Positions 16,339 through 25,394 of a stretch of 64,000 bases of DNA are shown here, one piece after another. The notes beneath the pieces are model-generated. The model saw nothing but the letters and a program-made list of their open reading frames with translations, had not been told where the DNA came from and searched no databases. A program made the translations under genes and the position numbers. The stretch comes from Shewanella sp. Choline-02u-19 (GTDB lineage: Bacteria; Pseudomonadota; Gammaproteobacteria; Enterobacterales; Shewanellaceae): positions 1,302,001 through 1,366,000 of the forward strand of contig NZ_PJBE01000013.1 in NCBI RefSeq assembly GCF_002836205.1, in the 5' to 3' direction. Each line of letters opens with the position of its first letter. Position 1 is the stretch's first letter.

Positions 16339-18339
16339 ATGAAACTACAAAAGACTGTATTAGCTGTAGCCCTATTGGCTGCATTATCAGCCTGCTCAAA
16401 TGATGATGACAATAACCAAATTACTGATGGCTTTAACTTAACCATTGCTCATGTTAATGATACTCATTCAAATTTTGATCCTGTGAAGTCTAGTTTTACC
16501 ATGGGTAAAGACGGAGAAATTGTATTTAATGAGTTTGGTGGTTATCCAAGAATACTTGAAGCTGCAAATGAAATTAAAGAAGATGCTACTGATGCAAACC
16601 AACCTCTACTTTTTTTACATGGCGGTGATGCATGGCAGGGAACAGCTTACTTCAAACTCAATGAAGGCACGGCAAACGCAGATCTATTATCACGAATGGG
16701 ACTAGATGCTATGGCACTAGGTAACCACGAATTCGATTTAGATACGGCGAAACTGGCTAGTTTTATCGATAGTGTTAACTTCCCTCTACTTGCAAATAAT
16801 ATAGACACAGGTCTAGACGCTAACCTTAGTGGTTCTACAAATCTAAAACCTTATCAACTGTTTGCATTTGATGGAGTGTTGAAACGTAAAATAACTGAAG
16901 TTTCTGATGCTAAAGAGAATGAGCAAATCGTAGCTGTGATTGGTGTCGTCTTAGAAGATATGCCCACTATTGCAACAGGGACTGGCGATGTTAAATTTGA
17001 AAGCGAAATAGTATTAACTCAAATAACAGTCAATAGTCTTAAAGCCCAAGGGGTTAATAAGATTGTAGTTCTATCTCATATTGGTAATGCACGAGACATC
17101 GTACTAGCGGAAGGCACTACCGATATTGATGTTATTGTAGGTGGACATTCCCATACCTTACTCGGTGATTTTACTGAACTTGGTCAGGGCGATAATGGGA
17201 TCTATGCTCAATTAGTAAATCAAAAAGATGAAGTTGGAAAAACCTGTATTGTTCAAGCCGGTAAATATGCGGAAGCAATAGGTCAAGTTGATATTAAATT
17301 TAACAATGAAGGTGATCTTCTGTCATGTGTAGGGCAGAACACACTGTTGACTAATGAAACCTTTTATCGTGATGGCAAGCGTGAACCTAGCGACCTATTA
17401 ACTGGCGCTGAGCATGAAAAGGTTGAAGCCTTTATTGATAATAATAATCTTATTGATGACGTCGATGAGAATGATGCCATGCGGGTGCATATAGATGCTA
17501 TTTATAAACCTGCTTTAGAAAAAGCTTATGGCGATGTGATTGCTAATACTCCAACCGATATTAATCATGAACGTCGACCAGGTGATGCTGGTACTGACGA
17601 ACATGGATCTGACGTTGCACCATTAATTGCTCAAGGCATGGTGTTTTGGGCAAATCAAGAAAGTGTAAATTCAGTTATTGGAAAGAAAGTTCAAATTGGT
17701 CTTGTAGGTGCTGGTGGTGTGAGAACTGATATCACATCAGGTGATTTCAGAGAAGGAAACGCGAGCCTAGAGCTATTGCCTTTCTCAAACTATCTATCCG
17801 TTTTGACTATTAATGGCACAACGCTTAAAAATCTACTAACGACAACCATTAACGATACACTTCCACAAGGCAGTCACGCAGGTAAGTTTCCGTATGTTGG
17901 CGGAATGCGCTATACATTTACCGAAGATAATAAGAACGTCAGCGGTAGTATCACTGCAATTGAAGTTAATACTGGCACCGAAACTGAACCTAAGTGGGCT
18001 GCTGTAACTGGCGATGCTGAATATGTTGTGATCGTTAATAATTATAATGCTAGCGGTAATGATGGTTGGAATGCGTTAGGGAATGCGCAGCTGTCTGCGA
18101 CTGATCGTGTTGACCTGGTTAAAACACCCAATGGATACCGTGCTTATGAAGTTGACCATTTAACTTTCAATGCCGATAAGAATACATATAGTGTCGTTTA
18201 CGCAGGAGACGTTCCTAGTTGTGATGATGGTGGTGTTGATATTTGTAATACTGATGCCTTATCTTTTATCGATTATGCCAAAGATAAAGTGGTATTAAAA
18301 AGCCTTCCATTTGAAACTACGACTGTTATTTACAAATAG
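16339..18339 (+). CDS. 5'-nucleotidase/2',3'-cyclic phosphodiesterase lipoprotein (UshA family)
   Basis: Hydrolyses extracellular nucleotides to nucleosides and phosphate. The precursor is 666 residues. The lipobox LSAC gives lipidated Cys19, followed by Ser-Asn and an acidic linker, consistent with outer-membrane anchoring. N-terminal metallophosphatase motifs are seen: IAHVNDTHSNFDP, GNHEFD and GGHSHT. The C-terminal nucleotidase domain has GAGGVRTDI and NNYNASGNDGW. The ATG at 16339 (after GAAGAAAT) starts the signal peptide. The mature protein is strongly acidic, as is common in marine species. It is probably monocistronic, with a terminator just downstream. Confidence 0.93.
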   Translation: MKLQKTVLAVALLAALSACSNDDDNNQITDGFNLTIAHVNDTHSNFDPVKSSFTMGKDGEIVFNEFGGYPRILEAANEIKEDATDANQPLLFLHGGDAWQGTAYFKLNEGTANADLLSRMGLDAMALGNHEFDLDTAKLASFIDSVNFPLLANNIDTGLDANLSGSTNLKPYQLFAFDGVLKRKITEVSDAKENEQIVAVIGVVLEDMPTIATGTGDVKFESEIVLTQITVNSLKAQGVNKIVVLSHIGNARDIVLAEGTTDIDVIVGGHSHTLLGDFTELGQGDNGIYAQLVNQKDEVGKTCIVQAGKYAEAIGQVDIKFNNEGDLLSCVGQNTLLTNETFYRDGKREPSDLLTGAEHEKVEAFIDNNNLIDDVDENDAMRVHIDAIYKPALEKAYGDVIANTPTDINHERRPGDAGTDEHGSDVAPLIAQGMVFWANQESVNSVIGKKVQIGLVGAGGVRTDITSGDFREGNASLELLPFSNYLSVLTINGTTLKNLLTTTINDTLPQGSHAGKFPYVGGMRYTFTEDNKNVSGSITAIEVNTGTETEPKWAAVTGDAEYVVIVNNYNASGNDGWNALGNAQLSATDRVDLVKTPNGYRAYEVDHLTFNADKNTYSVVYAGDVPSCDDGGVDICNTDALSFIDYAKDKVVLKSLPFETTTVIYK

Positions 18340-18366
18340 TCAGTAACTTAGAAATATTGTATTAAG

Positions 18367-18397
18367 AAGGGCATCTAAATAGATGCCCTTTATTTTT
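18367..18397 (+). terminator. intrinsic terminator after the 5'-nucleotidase gene
   Basis: A perfect 10-bp stem AAGGGCATCT/AGATGCCCTT, AAAT loop, then a T-rich tail. It lies in the convergent gap before the integrase gene. Confidence 0.9.
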
Positions 18398-18466
18398 ATA
18401 GGTTTACGTCAGTTACTATTTTTATAGAGTCGAACACATTTTAAATTAACAAGTCATTGTGATCTG

Positions 18467-19510
18467 TTATTCATTCGGCTTCAGGTAATGATTCAATGAA
18501 CGCGGATCCGTATGTCCTGTACGACCCATAATGTAAAGATGATCTTTTTTATTTTCATGTAGTTGCGTTACACATCCGCTACGTAAACTGTGAGCTCCGT
18601 AGTACTGAGGATCTAAGCCAGCCTTATTACAATATCGTTTAATCAGTTGATAAATATCATCACCACGCAGAAATCCTTTCCCCAAATTAGTATCGGTAAT
18701 CTGGTAGTCTCTAATTTGATTTCCATCTCTTGTTAACGATCTAAATAAATGACCTTCTTTAATTTCTGCAGCTGAGAGCCACTCTTTAACGGCATCAAAC
18801 GCAGAAAATGGTTCTTCTTTTGGTAGTACTTTCCATTCTCTTTGTCCTTGCTGATTGCTTTTAGAGTAGGGTAGTCTTACTTTAAGTTTATCGCGTAAAA
18901 AGCTTAAATGATTCACTTTGATATTCGCGAGTTCAGAACGTCGAAACCCTCCTTGAAACCCTAACTGAAGAATCGCTTTATCTCGTTTTTTTGTGAGGTT
19001 TTGATTTCGTTCATCAATAGTTTGTATCAGTAATTCAAGCTCATCGTACATGATGGGCTGTTGATCATAATCCGCAACCGTTCTATTTTGATTACGCATA
19101 AGCCCACGCATTACTCTGATGACCAAAGGGTGCTCTGTCGGTGATGGAGATCCAGATTGAATATGAAAAAATCGTATAGCTGCTAATCGACTATTAATTG
19201 TTTGTGTTGAAAGCTGGTGGCCGCTGTTAGCTTGATAAATATCTTTTTGATGACCGATAAACGAAATAACACTTCTTGGATCTGCAGGCAATGAACTTAA
19301 ACCATGTGATTCGCAATAAGTAACGAAAATTCCAAAGCTGGACTGATATACCCGTCTGGTATTGTGCGAAATTTCATAACGAGTTTCTTTAGCGGCGCTT
19401 TCAAAATCATTGAGGATAGAAAGAGGTAACTCATGCTCCTGGTAAAAACCGTCGTCTGAAACCGTCTTTAACGCCTTATTAGAAATAGGGCTAATACGCT
19501 TTCCACTCAT
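18467..19510 (-). CDS. tyrosine recombinase (phage-integrase family), solitary
   Basis: A 347-residue site-specific recombinase with an N-terminal SAM-like core-binding domain (about 45-130) and a catalytic domain. The active-site set is complete: Arg190 (GFRRSEL), Lys217, His307 and Arg310 (HSLRSG), His333 (TGHTD) and Tyr342 (LNHYLK). The start is the ATG at 19510, about 10 nt after GAGGA; a GTG at 19534 lies upstream of that site. No excisionase, transposase, phage or cassette genes are next to it. A perfect long inverted repeat lies 84 bp upstream. No tRNA integration target is nearby. It could be a domesticated or mobile-element recombinase; function unknown. Confidence 0.92.
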   Translation of the reverse strand: MSGKRISPISNKALKTVSDDGFYQEHELPLSILNDFESAAKETRYEISHNTRRVYQSSFGIFVTYCESHGLSSLPADPRSVISFIGHQKDIYQANSGHQLSTQTINSRLAAIRFFHIQSGSPSPTEHPLVIRVMRGLMRNQNRTVADYDQQPIMYDELELLIQTIDERNQNLTKKRDKAILQLGFQGGFRRSELANIKVNHLSFLRDKLKVRLPYSKSNQQGQREWKVLPKEEPFSAFDAVKEWLSAAEIKEGHLFRSLTRDGNQIRDYQITDTNLGKGFLRGDDIYQLIKRYCNKAGLDPQYYGAHSLRSGCVTQLHENKKDHLYIMGRTGHTDPRSLNHYLKPNE

Positions 19511-19593
19511 TAGATGATATTCCTCAATTAGCACTGTGGTTGTGGGTTTTTATAAGACGTTATTCGGCCACTATTTTAACGATTTTACGCTAT

Positions 19594-19629
19594 CTCTACC
19601 AGTGATAATCGTCATTATCACTGGTAGAG
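19594..19629. repeat. 36-bp inverted repeat upstream of the recombinase gene
   Basis: Two perfect 16-nt arms, CTCTACCAGTGATAAT and ATTATCACTGGTAGAG, are separated by CGTC. There is no T-run on either side, so it is not a usual terminator. The layout (inverted arms around a short core) resembles tyrosine-recombinase target sites, or else it is an operator or cruciform controlling the recombinase gene. The recombinase-site reading is inferred. Confidence 0.7.
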
Positions 19630-19937
19630 AGCAATAAGCCAACATCATGCACGATAAGTAAGCTAATTTGTTTGAGGTTATCAATAATTGAGTAAAGTCA
19701 GACGTTTTTTAAAGGGAGATAATTAACTACGACGACTCCACCACGGTATTCTTATTAATCGCGATTGGATGATAGAGCATCAATTTAAGCCATGAAAAAT
19801 GTTAAACATTAAATGGCTGAGTTATCCTAAAGGCGTTAGCAATAGAATGGTGAATAATCCGCTATAAATAAGGATAATTTTGCTGCATTACTGCTCAGAA
19901 TGGTTTAACCATATATTAAATATAAAGGGACTATCTG

Positions 19938-20105
19938 ATGAATCATACTAAGCATGAATGGAATATCCTGATAAAAAGCTAACAAAACTTCCGTAAGTTA
20001 TGACTACTGCAACAAAGATAGCGCATGAATACACTATCGCCAATATTAAGATTGGCCATAAGTACTGGCAATAGAACACTGAATAAAGCGTTATTAGTGC
20101 AGATT
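19938..20105 (+). pseudogene. decayed 5' copy 1 of the ribbon-helix-helix gene
   Basis: The translation starts M-N-H-T-K-H-E-W as in the intact gene, then a one-base deletion before the CTGATAAAAAGC stretch brings a TAA within 15 codons. Similarity continues in another frame through CCGTAAGTTA and CTACTGCAAC. Only the first third of the gene is represented. Confidence 0.65.
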
Positions 20106-20163
20106 ATTTATTCGCATTATCATTCAAAAAAGTTAAACATACTTTAAATCTAAGGGCTCAATA

Positions 20164-20335
20164 TGATGTGCTTATGACTAAGTATCACTGGAAATATTAT
20201 GATAAGAAGCTAACAACAGTCCGCAAGTTAGGGCTACTGCAACAAAGATAACCAGAATATGCGCTATCGCTAATATTGGTAACCAATACGATCAATACCA
20301 ACAAGAGAATATTGAATAACATCCTATTAATGCTG
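20164..20335 (+). pseudogene. decayed 5' copy 2 of the ribbon-helix-helix gene
   Basis: Aligns with the intact gene from the start region (ACTAAGTATCACTGG) through AGTCCGCAAGTTAGGGCTAC to a Gln/Asn-coding stretch, with stop codons and substitutions throughout. Its operator palindrome is also eroded. It lies directly upstream of the intact gene's promoter. Confidence 0.65.
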
Positions 20336-20361
20336 ACTATTTTGCCGTATTATTACTTAAA

Positions 20362-20374
20362 ATGGTTTAACCAT
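20362..20374. promoter_or_regulatory. candidate operator ATGGTTTAACCAT
   Basis: ATGGTT and AACCAT arms around a central T, 25 bp before the ATG of the ribbon-helix-helix gene and conserved in repeat unit 1. Self-binding by the gene product is an inference. Confidence 0.4.
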
Positions 20375-20399
20375 ACTTTAAGATTGAAAGGTCTACATG

Positions 20400-20909
20400 A
20401 TGAATAATACTAAGCATGAATGGCAGTATCATGATAAAAAGCCAACAAAGGGCCGTAAGTTATTATTACTGCAACCAGATGAACTGGCGTACGCGTTACC
20501 GCTGCTCTTAAGATTGTTACCCATGCAAGAAAATTCTAAAAGATTAGATTGGTTTTTACCGTTTGAAAGTAAGTTGCAGTTACAAACTCACCATATAGCA
20601 TTATCAACACAGCTGACAGTAATCGCGACAAGCCTTCCTACAGACAGTGCTTTATCATTAGATTTAGACGCGGTAAACCTGGCGCTAAACAATTACTTTA
20701 GTGATTATGGATGGCGCATGGTAAGAAAAGAATTGTCGCAGATAAAAAAACGGAAAAAGAAATCACATATTGAACTGAGTAACGATCTAATATATCGGCT
20801 AAAAACATTTATGTCGTTGAAGCAATTAGATAGCTTTGATCAAGCAATGGACCATTTACTCAGTAATGAAGAGCAAAACCATGATATAGACATGATTGAG
20901 ATGGGTTGA
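20400..20909 (+). CDS. ribbon-helix-helix-like protein, unknown
   Basis: 169 residues. The N-terminal two thirds match no family I know. The C-terminus, KKRKKKSHIELSNDLIYRL then FMSLKQLDSFDQAMDHLL, reads as a basic beta-strand plus two helices, like the DNA-binding ribbon-helix-helix of MatP or MetJ. Of two tandem ATGs (20397, 20400), the second is chosen: AAAGG is 8 nt upstream, and only that ATG is kept in the decayed upstream copy. The promoter region carries a palindrome, so an autoregulated DNA-binding protein is plausible. The gene is convergent with the kinase-like gene, 34 bp away. Confidence 0.75.
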   Translation: MNNTKHEWQYHDKKPTKGRKLLLLQPDELAYALPLLLRLLPMQENSKRLDWFLPFESKLQLQTHHIALSTQLTVIATSLPTDSALSLDLDAVNLALNNYFSDYGWRMVRKELSQIKKRKKKSHIELSNDLIYRLKTFMSLKQLDSFDQAMDHLLSNEEQNHDIDMIEMG

Positions 20910-20943
20910 ACACGGCCACCTAATTGACCGGTAAAGGCTATTT

Positions 20944-21987
20944 TCATGATGATTTATTGAGTGTAGCAATAGCTGCAACAGTTAGACGGTGGCTAAAATT
21001 TGTGCGTTTGGCATGTGAAGGTGCCCAGCCTGCCAGAAAACGTTCAAAGTCAGCCCAAGAAATATTCACTAGCGGACGCCACTCTTTTTCTATTTCTTGG
21101 CTACTAAATGCACTTTGGAATAAACGCAAAGCCGTGTGAAGTTCAGTAAAGTAGTCGTCGATAAGTTGCTCAAACTGAAGCTCAAGAGTCGTTTCATCTA
21201 AGCAGCTACCTAAAAAATAGACCACATCTTTAACACCACAACCGCCACCAATGTATTGAAAATCGACTGCCGCAACATGGGCTAAATCATTGGAAAAACA
21301 GAAGTTAGCGATCTTTGCATCACCATGGACTAACGTTTTGTATCTGCAATTATTAAGGCTTTTATCAAGCTCAACTGCAGCATCTTTTAATGGGCCTTTT
21401 TCCATAGCGTCAAATTCTTTCGCTCTTGTCGCAAGGTGCCAATAAGTCCCAATTGGCCAAAGTTTGTTTGGCCAATTGTCTAGCGGATCATGTTGCATAT
21501 TGTACGCATGAAAACGTGCTAGCCAATGTAAGCAGATTTTCGAGTTTTCAGCAGAGGCGGTAGTTAATCTAGTCGGAAAACCTTCGCTATCTAAATCGGA
21601 CATAACGATCATTTTTGAAGAGAGGCAAGACTGACTTAAACTAGCTTGGCCGATAAACTGAGGTAATGCACAAAAGGGTTTTATTTTATTGGCCCAATGT
21701 TGATAAAACTCCGCTTCAACATCATAAGATGCTAGCTTTCGTTGATGTGATATGGCGCCACTCCAACCTCGCGGATGCTGCTGAATAACAGGGGGACGAA
21801 TATGTTTAACGACAAAAGTCATATCCCGAACGTCACTGAACTCGTCTAAATCTGGTTCTACTGTTTCAAAACGTGCTATTTCACCATAACCAGACCAGAG
21901 TGTCTGAATTACCTCAGTTTTAATGAAGTGAGTTGTTTTAATTATCTCTGACAACAGTTGGTTAAACTCGTGCTCATTATTTTTCAA
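20944..21987 (-). CDS. phosphotransferase of the aminoglycoside/choline/ecdysteroid-kinase-like superfamily
   Basis: 347 residues with the protein-kinase-like phosphotransferase core. The catalytic motif is KTLVHGDAKIANFCFS (HGD...N), and the metal-binding region AAVDFQYIGGGCGVKDVVYFL (D-F) is typical of EcKinase/DUF1679-type proteins. There is no signal peptide, so it is cytoplasmic. The substrate, probably a small alcohol or amino sugar, cannot be told. It appears monocistronic, with a long leader region to the right. Confidence 0.82.
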   Translation of the reverse strand: MKNNEHEFNQLLSEIIKTTHFIKTEVIQTLWSGYGEIARFETVEPDLDEFSDVRDMTFVVKHIRPPVIQQHPRGWSGAISHQRKLASYDVEAEFYQHWANKIKPFCALPQFIGQASLSQSCLSSKMIVMSDLDSEGFPTRLTTASAENSKICLHWLARFHAYNMQHDPLDNWPNKLWPIGTYWHLATRAKEFDAMEKGPLKDAAVELDKSLNNCRYKTLVHGDAKIANFCFSNDLAHVAAVDFQYIGGGCGVKDVVYFLGSCLDETTLELQFEQLIDDYFTELHTALRLFQSAFSSQEIEKEWRPLVNISWADFERFLAGWAPSHAKRTNFSHRLTVAAIATLNKSS

Positions 21988-22396
21988 TGTTTTAACCTAA
22001 GTGGCGTCAATGCACCATAGTCTAAATAACGAGTCCTTTTGTGGGCGTGCAGACATAGCTTATATAAGTTTGGCCTGCCATTTGTTTTTCTAACTCAATA
22101 AAGACCATTTTAGCAGTTTGTTTCAGTTAATATTACTTAGAATATGAATGTAGACATAAACGTGGCGAATATAAAAATATTCTATTTTACATCGTCATCA
22201 TGAATTATCTCTCCATGTAACATATTCTAGTCTTTCTGTAATTGATAGTGCAACTAAAGGTAAGGTCATAGTGTGAGATCCTAAAGAAGCTTCTGCTTTG
22301 ATACTGATAAATGATAAACGGCGATAGGGTGATGGTTTGGCATTTTATCTAACGGCAGAATAAAATTGTGCAGTGCTAATAAAATTAAAATAATAA
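21988..22396. other. intergenic, no gene seen
   Basis: AT-rich spacer containing the promoter side of the kinase-like gene. No coding frame, tRNA or strong repeat was recognised apart from the terminator at its right end. Confidence 0.6.
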
Positions 22397-22428
22397 AAAG
22401 GCTAAGTCACTAATGCGCCTTAGCCTTT
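22397..22428 (-). terminator. intrinsic terminator of the M1 peptidase/DUF6702 operon
   Basis: A perfect 10-bp stem AAAGGCTAAG/CTTAGCCTTT with a 12-nt loop. On the minus strand a T-rich run follows. Confidence 0.85.
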
Positions 22429-22436
22429 ATACTTTT

Positions 22437-22934
22437 CTATTCAGGTAGTGAAATTGTTAACCAACGGTCACTGTGTTCAAAAAGGAGTGACTGTAACTTA
22501 CCTTGTCCCTCAATATTAACTAAGTTAACCTGCGAGGGCCAAAGATCCTGTAATGCTCCATTTGAAATAGACATTCCTGATATTTTTTTGGGTATGTTTG
22601 TTTCCTGATAAATCCACAAGTATTTGCCATCTAACTCTAAGCCGACGAAGTTTAAAGGCAACGGTTTACCATCGTTAGATTCAATTGCAAACTGATGTTG
22701 AACATAGTCTGCAAAAGTATTTTGAGTTACTTTACTGCTTAAGATGTCTGCACTCGGGTCAAAAAGATCTCTTACTGCATGTTCTGCATCATGTAGATAG
22801 AACTTATGCATGACTTCAATAGTATTAATTCTATGGTTAAAACTAATCGTTGTGACCGCCGTTTTTTGCTGATGAGCATTCACGTTGCCGATCATAAAGA
22901 AAAATAGGCTAGCGACTAATACACGGATCTTCAT
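22437..22934 (-). CDS. exported DUF6702-like protein
   Basis: 165 residues with a signal peptide ending VNAHQ. The pattern (TTISFNHRINTIEVMHKFYLHDAEHAV, then a strand-rich second half) matches DUF6702 proteins, which are exported, of unknown function and often beside M1-family metallopeptidases. Here it follows an M1 peptidase gene after 3 bp on the same strand, so the two form an operon with a shared terminator. Confidence 0.7.
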   Translation of the reverse strand: MKIRVLVASLFFFMIGNVNAHQQKTAVTTISFNHRINTIEVMHKFYLHDAEHAVRDLFDPSADILSSKVTQNTFADYVQHQFAIESNDGKPLPLNFVGLELDGKYLWIYQETNIPKKISGMSISNGALQDLWPSQVNLVNIEGQGKLQSLLFEHSDRWLTISLPE

Positions 22935-22937
22935 TTA

Positions 22938-25394
22938 TTAAGCAGCCTTATCTGTTTTTAAAGTACTCTCATCATCTTCACTTTTAAGCTCTGTCTTAAT
23001 GTCCTGCATAATATCGCGTTTAAGTTTGTGCTTACTCTTCTCTTTCTTGTAGGCTTCGATCCTAGACTCAATGATACGACGCGGAAAATAGTTGTTATTT
23101 AGGTCCACATCTGCGGTTTGCCAGCTCGGGTCAATTTCAACTTCCTTAAGTACTTTGTCAGTCACAATGAGTTTATTCACTGAAGTAGGACTTCTACGCC
23201 AGATCTCTGCCGGAATATTAATAGATTCAATCGAACCATCTTCATAAGTGAGCTGCAAAAGAATCGGCATGACTAGGCCGCCTATATTGGAAAACTCGAG
23301 TACATAATAGTTTTTGTCTTCCTTCACCGCTCTTTCTATTACGGCAAGCTCCCAAGGCTTAAGGTCTTTTACTAACTTGTTATACTTATTACGCTCTTTA
23401 TTCGTAACCGTGTACTCATCATTTTTATCATAAAAATCAGTAACGTCTTGATTTAGCTCAACCCAAGTTTTTATGCCTTGTTGCTGATCTTTTATTATCG
23501 CCATTGGCACTGGCTTGTCTTGTTCCATTTGACGTTCACGAGCAAAATCAATATCTGGATTTTTGGTATTCATTTGTAACTTATAGATTTTATCTATTGA
23601 GATATCAACATGATCTGTGGTGTAAAACCAGCCACGCCAAAACCAATCTAAATCGACACCGGATGCCTCTTCCATTGTTCTAAAAAAATCTGATGGAGTA
23701 GGGCGTTTATACTTCCATCGAGTGGCATACTCTTTAAAAGCAAAATCGAACAATTCACGACCCAGTACAACTTCTCGAAGAATGTTCAAGGCGACTGCAG
23801 GTTTGGTATAGGCGTTAGGTCCAAACTTTAAAATACTGTCAGATTGTGTCATCACCGGCACTTGTACCGTTGACTTCATGTACTCAATTATATCTCTCGG
23901 TTCTCTAGCCCAATGAGCGTCTGTTTCCCACTCTCTCACTGCTAAAGATTCTAAAAAACTGTTCAGCCCTTCGTCCATCCAAGTCCATTGACGTTCATCA
24001 GAATTAACGATCATAGGAAAATATATATGGCCGATTTCATGGATCACCACACCAATTAAGAAACGTTTTTCAGACAAGGTATAGGTACGGCTACCATCAT
24101 CTTGCAATTCTGTACGTGGTCCATTGAAGGTTATCATTGGGTATTCCATGCCACCAACAGGTCCATTTATTGATTGGGCTGTCGGATATGGGTAATCAAA
24201 AGAATACTTGGAATAAACTTCCATGGTATGGATGACCGATTCTGTTGAGTATTTCTTCCAGAGATCGCCACCTTCCTTTGGATAGAAAGACATCGCCATA
24301 ACCAGTGGCCGCTCTGATGATTTTTGCTGATAGCCTTTAGCATCCCACATGAATTTTCTTGATGAAGCCCAGGCGAAATCTCTTACATTTTCAGCTTCAA
24401 AGTGCCATGTTTTTGTTTTACTGGTAGCGTTCGCTTCATTTTCTAATGCTTCTGCTTCAGTCACAATAAAGACGGGCTTTTGACTGCTTTTTGCTTCTTC
24501 AAAACGCTTACGCTGTTTTTTATTTAGCACAGAACTGGCGTTTACTAATTCCCCCGTAGCAGCAACAATATGATCTGCTGGGACCGTGATTTCAACATCA
24601 TAATCACCAAACTCTAAGGTAAATTCACCACTCCCCAGAAAGGCTTTATTGGTCCAAGCTTCGTAATCAGTATAAGCGTGGAGGCGTGGAAACCATTGAG
24701 CTAATTGAAAAATATCATTGCCACCGTCACGTTTATCTTTAGGGAAATGTTCATAACCAGAACGACCGCCCATCGCTTTTTGATCCGTTATGTTAAAGGC
24801 ATAATCGAGCTCAAATTCTGTTGTCTTGCCGGGCTTCAATGGTTTCAGTAAATCGATACGCATATTTGTGCCAACGATAGTCGCTGTTAACAGTTTACCA
24901 TTGATGGTCACTTTACCTATTTCGTAGCCGACTTCGTTATCCGCTAAAAATTGTTGGCCGCGTAAGGTCTTTAAGCTTATTTTTGTTGGTTTTCCATCGA
25001 CACTTTTTGCCAGCTCTGAAGGGCTAGAAAATGTACGAGTACGACTCGCAATAGAGTCTGCCTTGTAATAATTCTGGTCCAGTTGTAACCATAAATATTT
25101 TAGGGTATCGGGAGAATTATTTGTATAGGTCACCGTTTGTGTGGCTTCTAAGCGTCTTTTATCTTCTAAAAGAGACGCCTTAATATGATAGTCAACTTGC
25201 TGTTGCCAATACTGATGTCCAGGTTCCCCAGCGGCATTTCTGTAAACATTAGGTGTGGGCAGATCGGCATCTAATTGACGAAATTTATCTTCAAAATCGC
25301 CTTTAGACTGCTTTATTGCTGAAGCGTAGGCTGGTAGTGCCACACCTGACAAAATCGTAAACGCTACGATTGATGACGTTAGTATTCTGTTCAC
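22938..25394 (-). CDS. secreted M1-family metallopeptidase
   Basis: 818 residues with a signal peptide ending PAYASA. The substrate motif is GGMEYP in place of GAMEN. The zinc site is VVIHEIGHIYFP, with the third ligand Glu in WMDEGLNSFLES. Unlike the aminopeptidase at 13362, it lacks an ERAP1-type C-terminal domain and ends in a strand-rich domain with a Lys-rich tail. The start is GTG at 25394, preceded by AAGAGAAG. It heads an operon with the DUF6702 gene. The GGMEYP subfamily is seen in many marine bacteria; its substrates are not defined. Confidence 0.93.
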   Translation of the reverse strand: MNRILTSSIVAFTILSGVALPAYASAIKQSKGDFEDKFRQLDADLPTPNVYRNAAGEPGHQYWQQQVDYHIKASLLEDKRRLEATQTVTYTNNSPDTLKYLWLQLDQNYYKADSIASRTRTFSSPSELAKSVDGKPTKISLKTLRGQQFLADNEVGYEIGKVTINGKLLTATIVGTNMRIDLLKPLKPGKTTEFELDYAFNITDQKAMGGRSGYEHFPKDKRDGGNDIFQLAQWFPRLHAYTDYEAWTNKAFLGSGEFTLEFGDYDVEITVPADHIVAATGELVNASSVLNKKQRKRFEEAKSSQKPVFIVTEAEALENEANATSKTKTWHFEAENVRDFAWASSRKFMWDAKGYQQKSSERPLVMAMSFYPKEGGDLWKKYSTESVIHTMEVYSKYSFDYPYPTAQSINGPVGGMEYPMITFNGPRTELQDDGSRTYTLSEKRFLIGVVIHEIGHIYFPMIVNSDERQWTWMDEGLNSFLESLAVREWETDAHWAREPRDIIEYMKSTVQVPVMTQSDSILKFGPNAYTKPAVALNILREVVLGRELFDFAFKEYATRWKYKRPTPSDFFRTMEEASGVDLDWFWRGWFYTTDHVDISIDKIYKLQMNTKNPDIDFARERQMEQDKPVPMAIIKDQQQGIKTWVELNQDVTDFYDKNDEYTVTNKERNKYNKLVKDLKPWELAVIERAVKEDKNYYVLEFSNIGGLVMPILLQLTYEDGSIESINIPAEIWRRSPTSVNKLIVTDKVLKEVEIDPSWQTADVDLNNNYFPRRIIESRIEAYKKEKSKHKLKRDIMQDIKTELKSEDDESTLKTDKAA

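Larger units (their letters stand above)
19798..20374 (+). repeat. degenerate ~230-bp tandem repeats derived from the front of the downstream gene
   Basis: Diverged units line up with the promoter and first 45-60 codons of the gene starting at 20400. The matched segment TGATGAAT...AAGCATGAATGG falls at about 19936, 20166 and 20398, giving a period of 230-232 bp. The motif ATGGTTTAACCAT is intact at 19901-19913 and 20362-20374, and decayed at about 20129 (AAAGTTAAACATA). A further relative (AATGTTAAACATT, 19798) and a unit tail (about 19838-19893) suggest an older, internally deleted unit to the left. Confidence 0.8.

Noticed and set aside
19798..20374. CRISPR array or satellite repeat
   Set aside because: The period is about 230 bp, units are highly diverged and match the front of the adjacent gene; there are no short direct repeats with spacers and no cas genes.
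18467..20909. Prophage or integron
   Set aside because: Only a recombinase and one unknown gene are present; there are no phage structural genes, attC-like cassette sites or tRNA target nearby.
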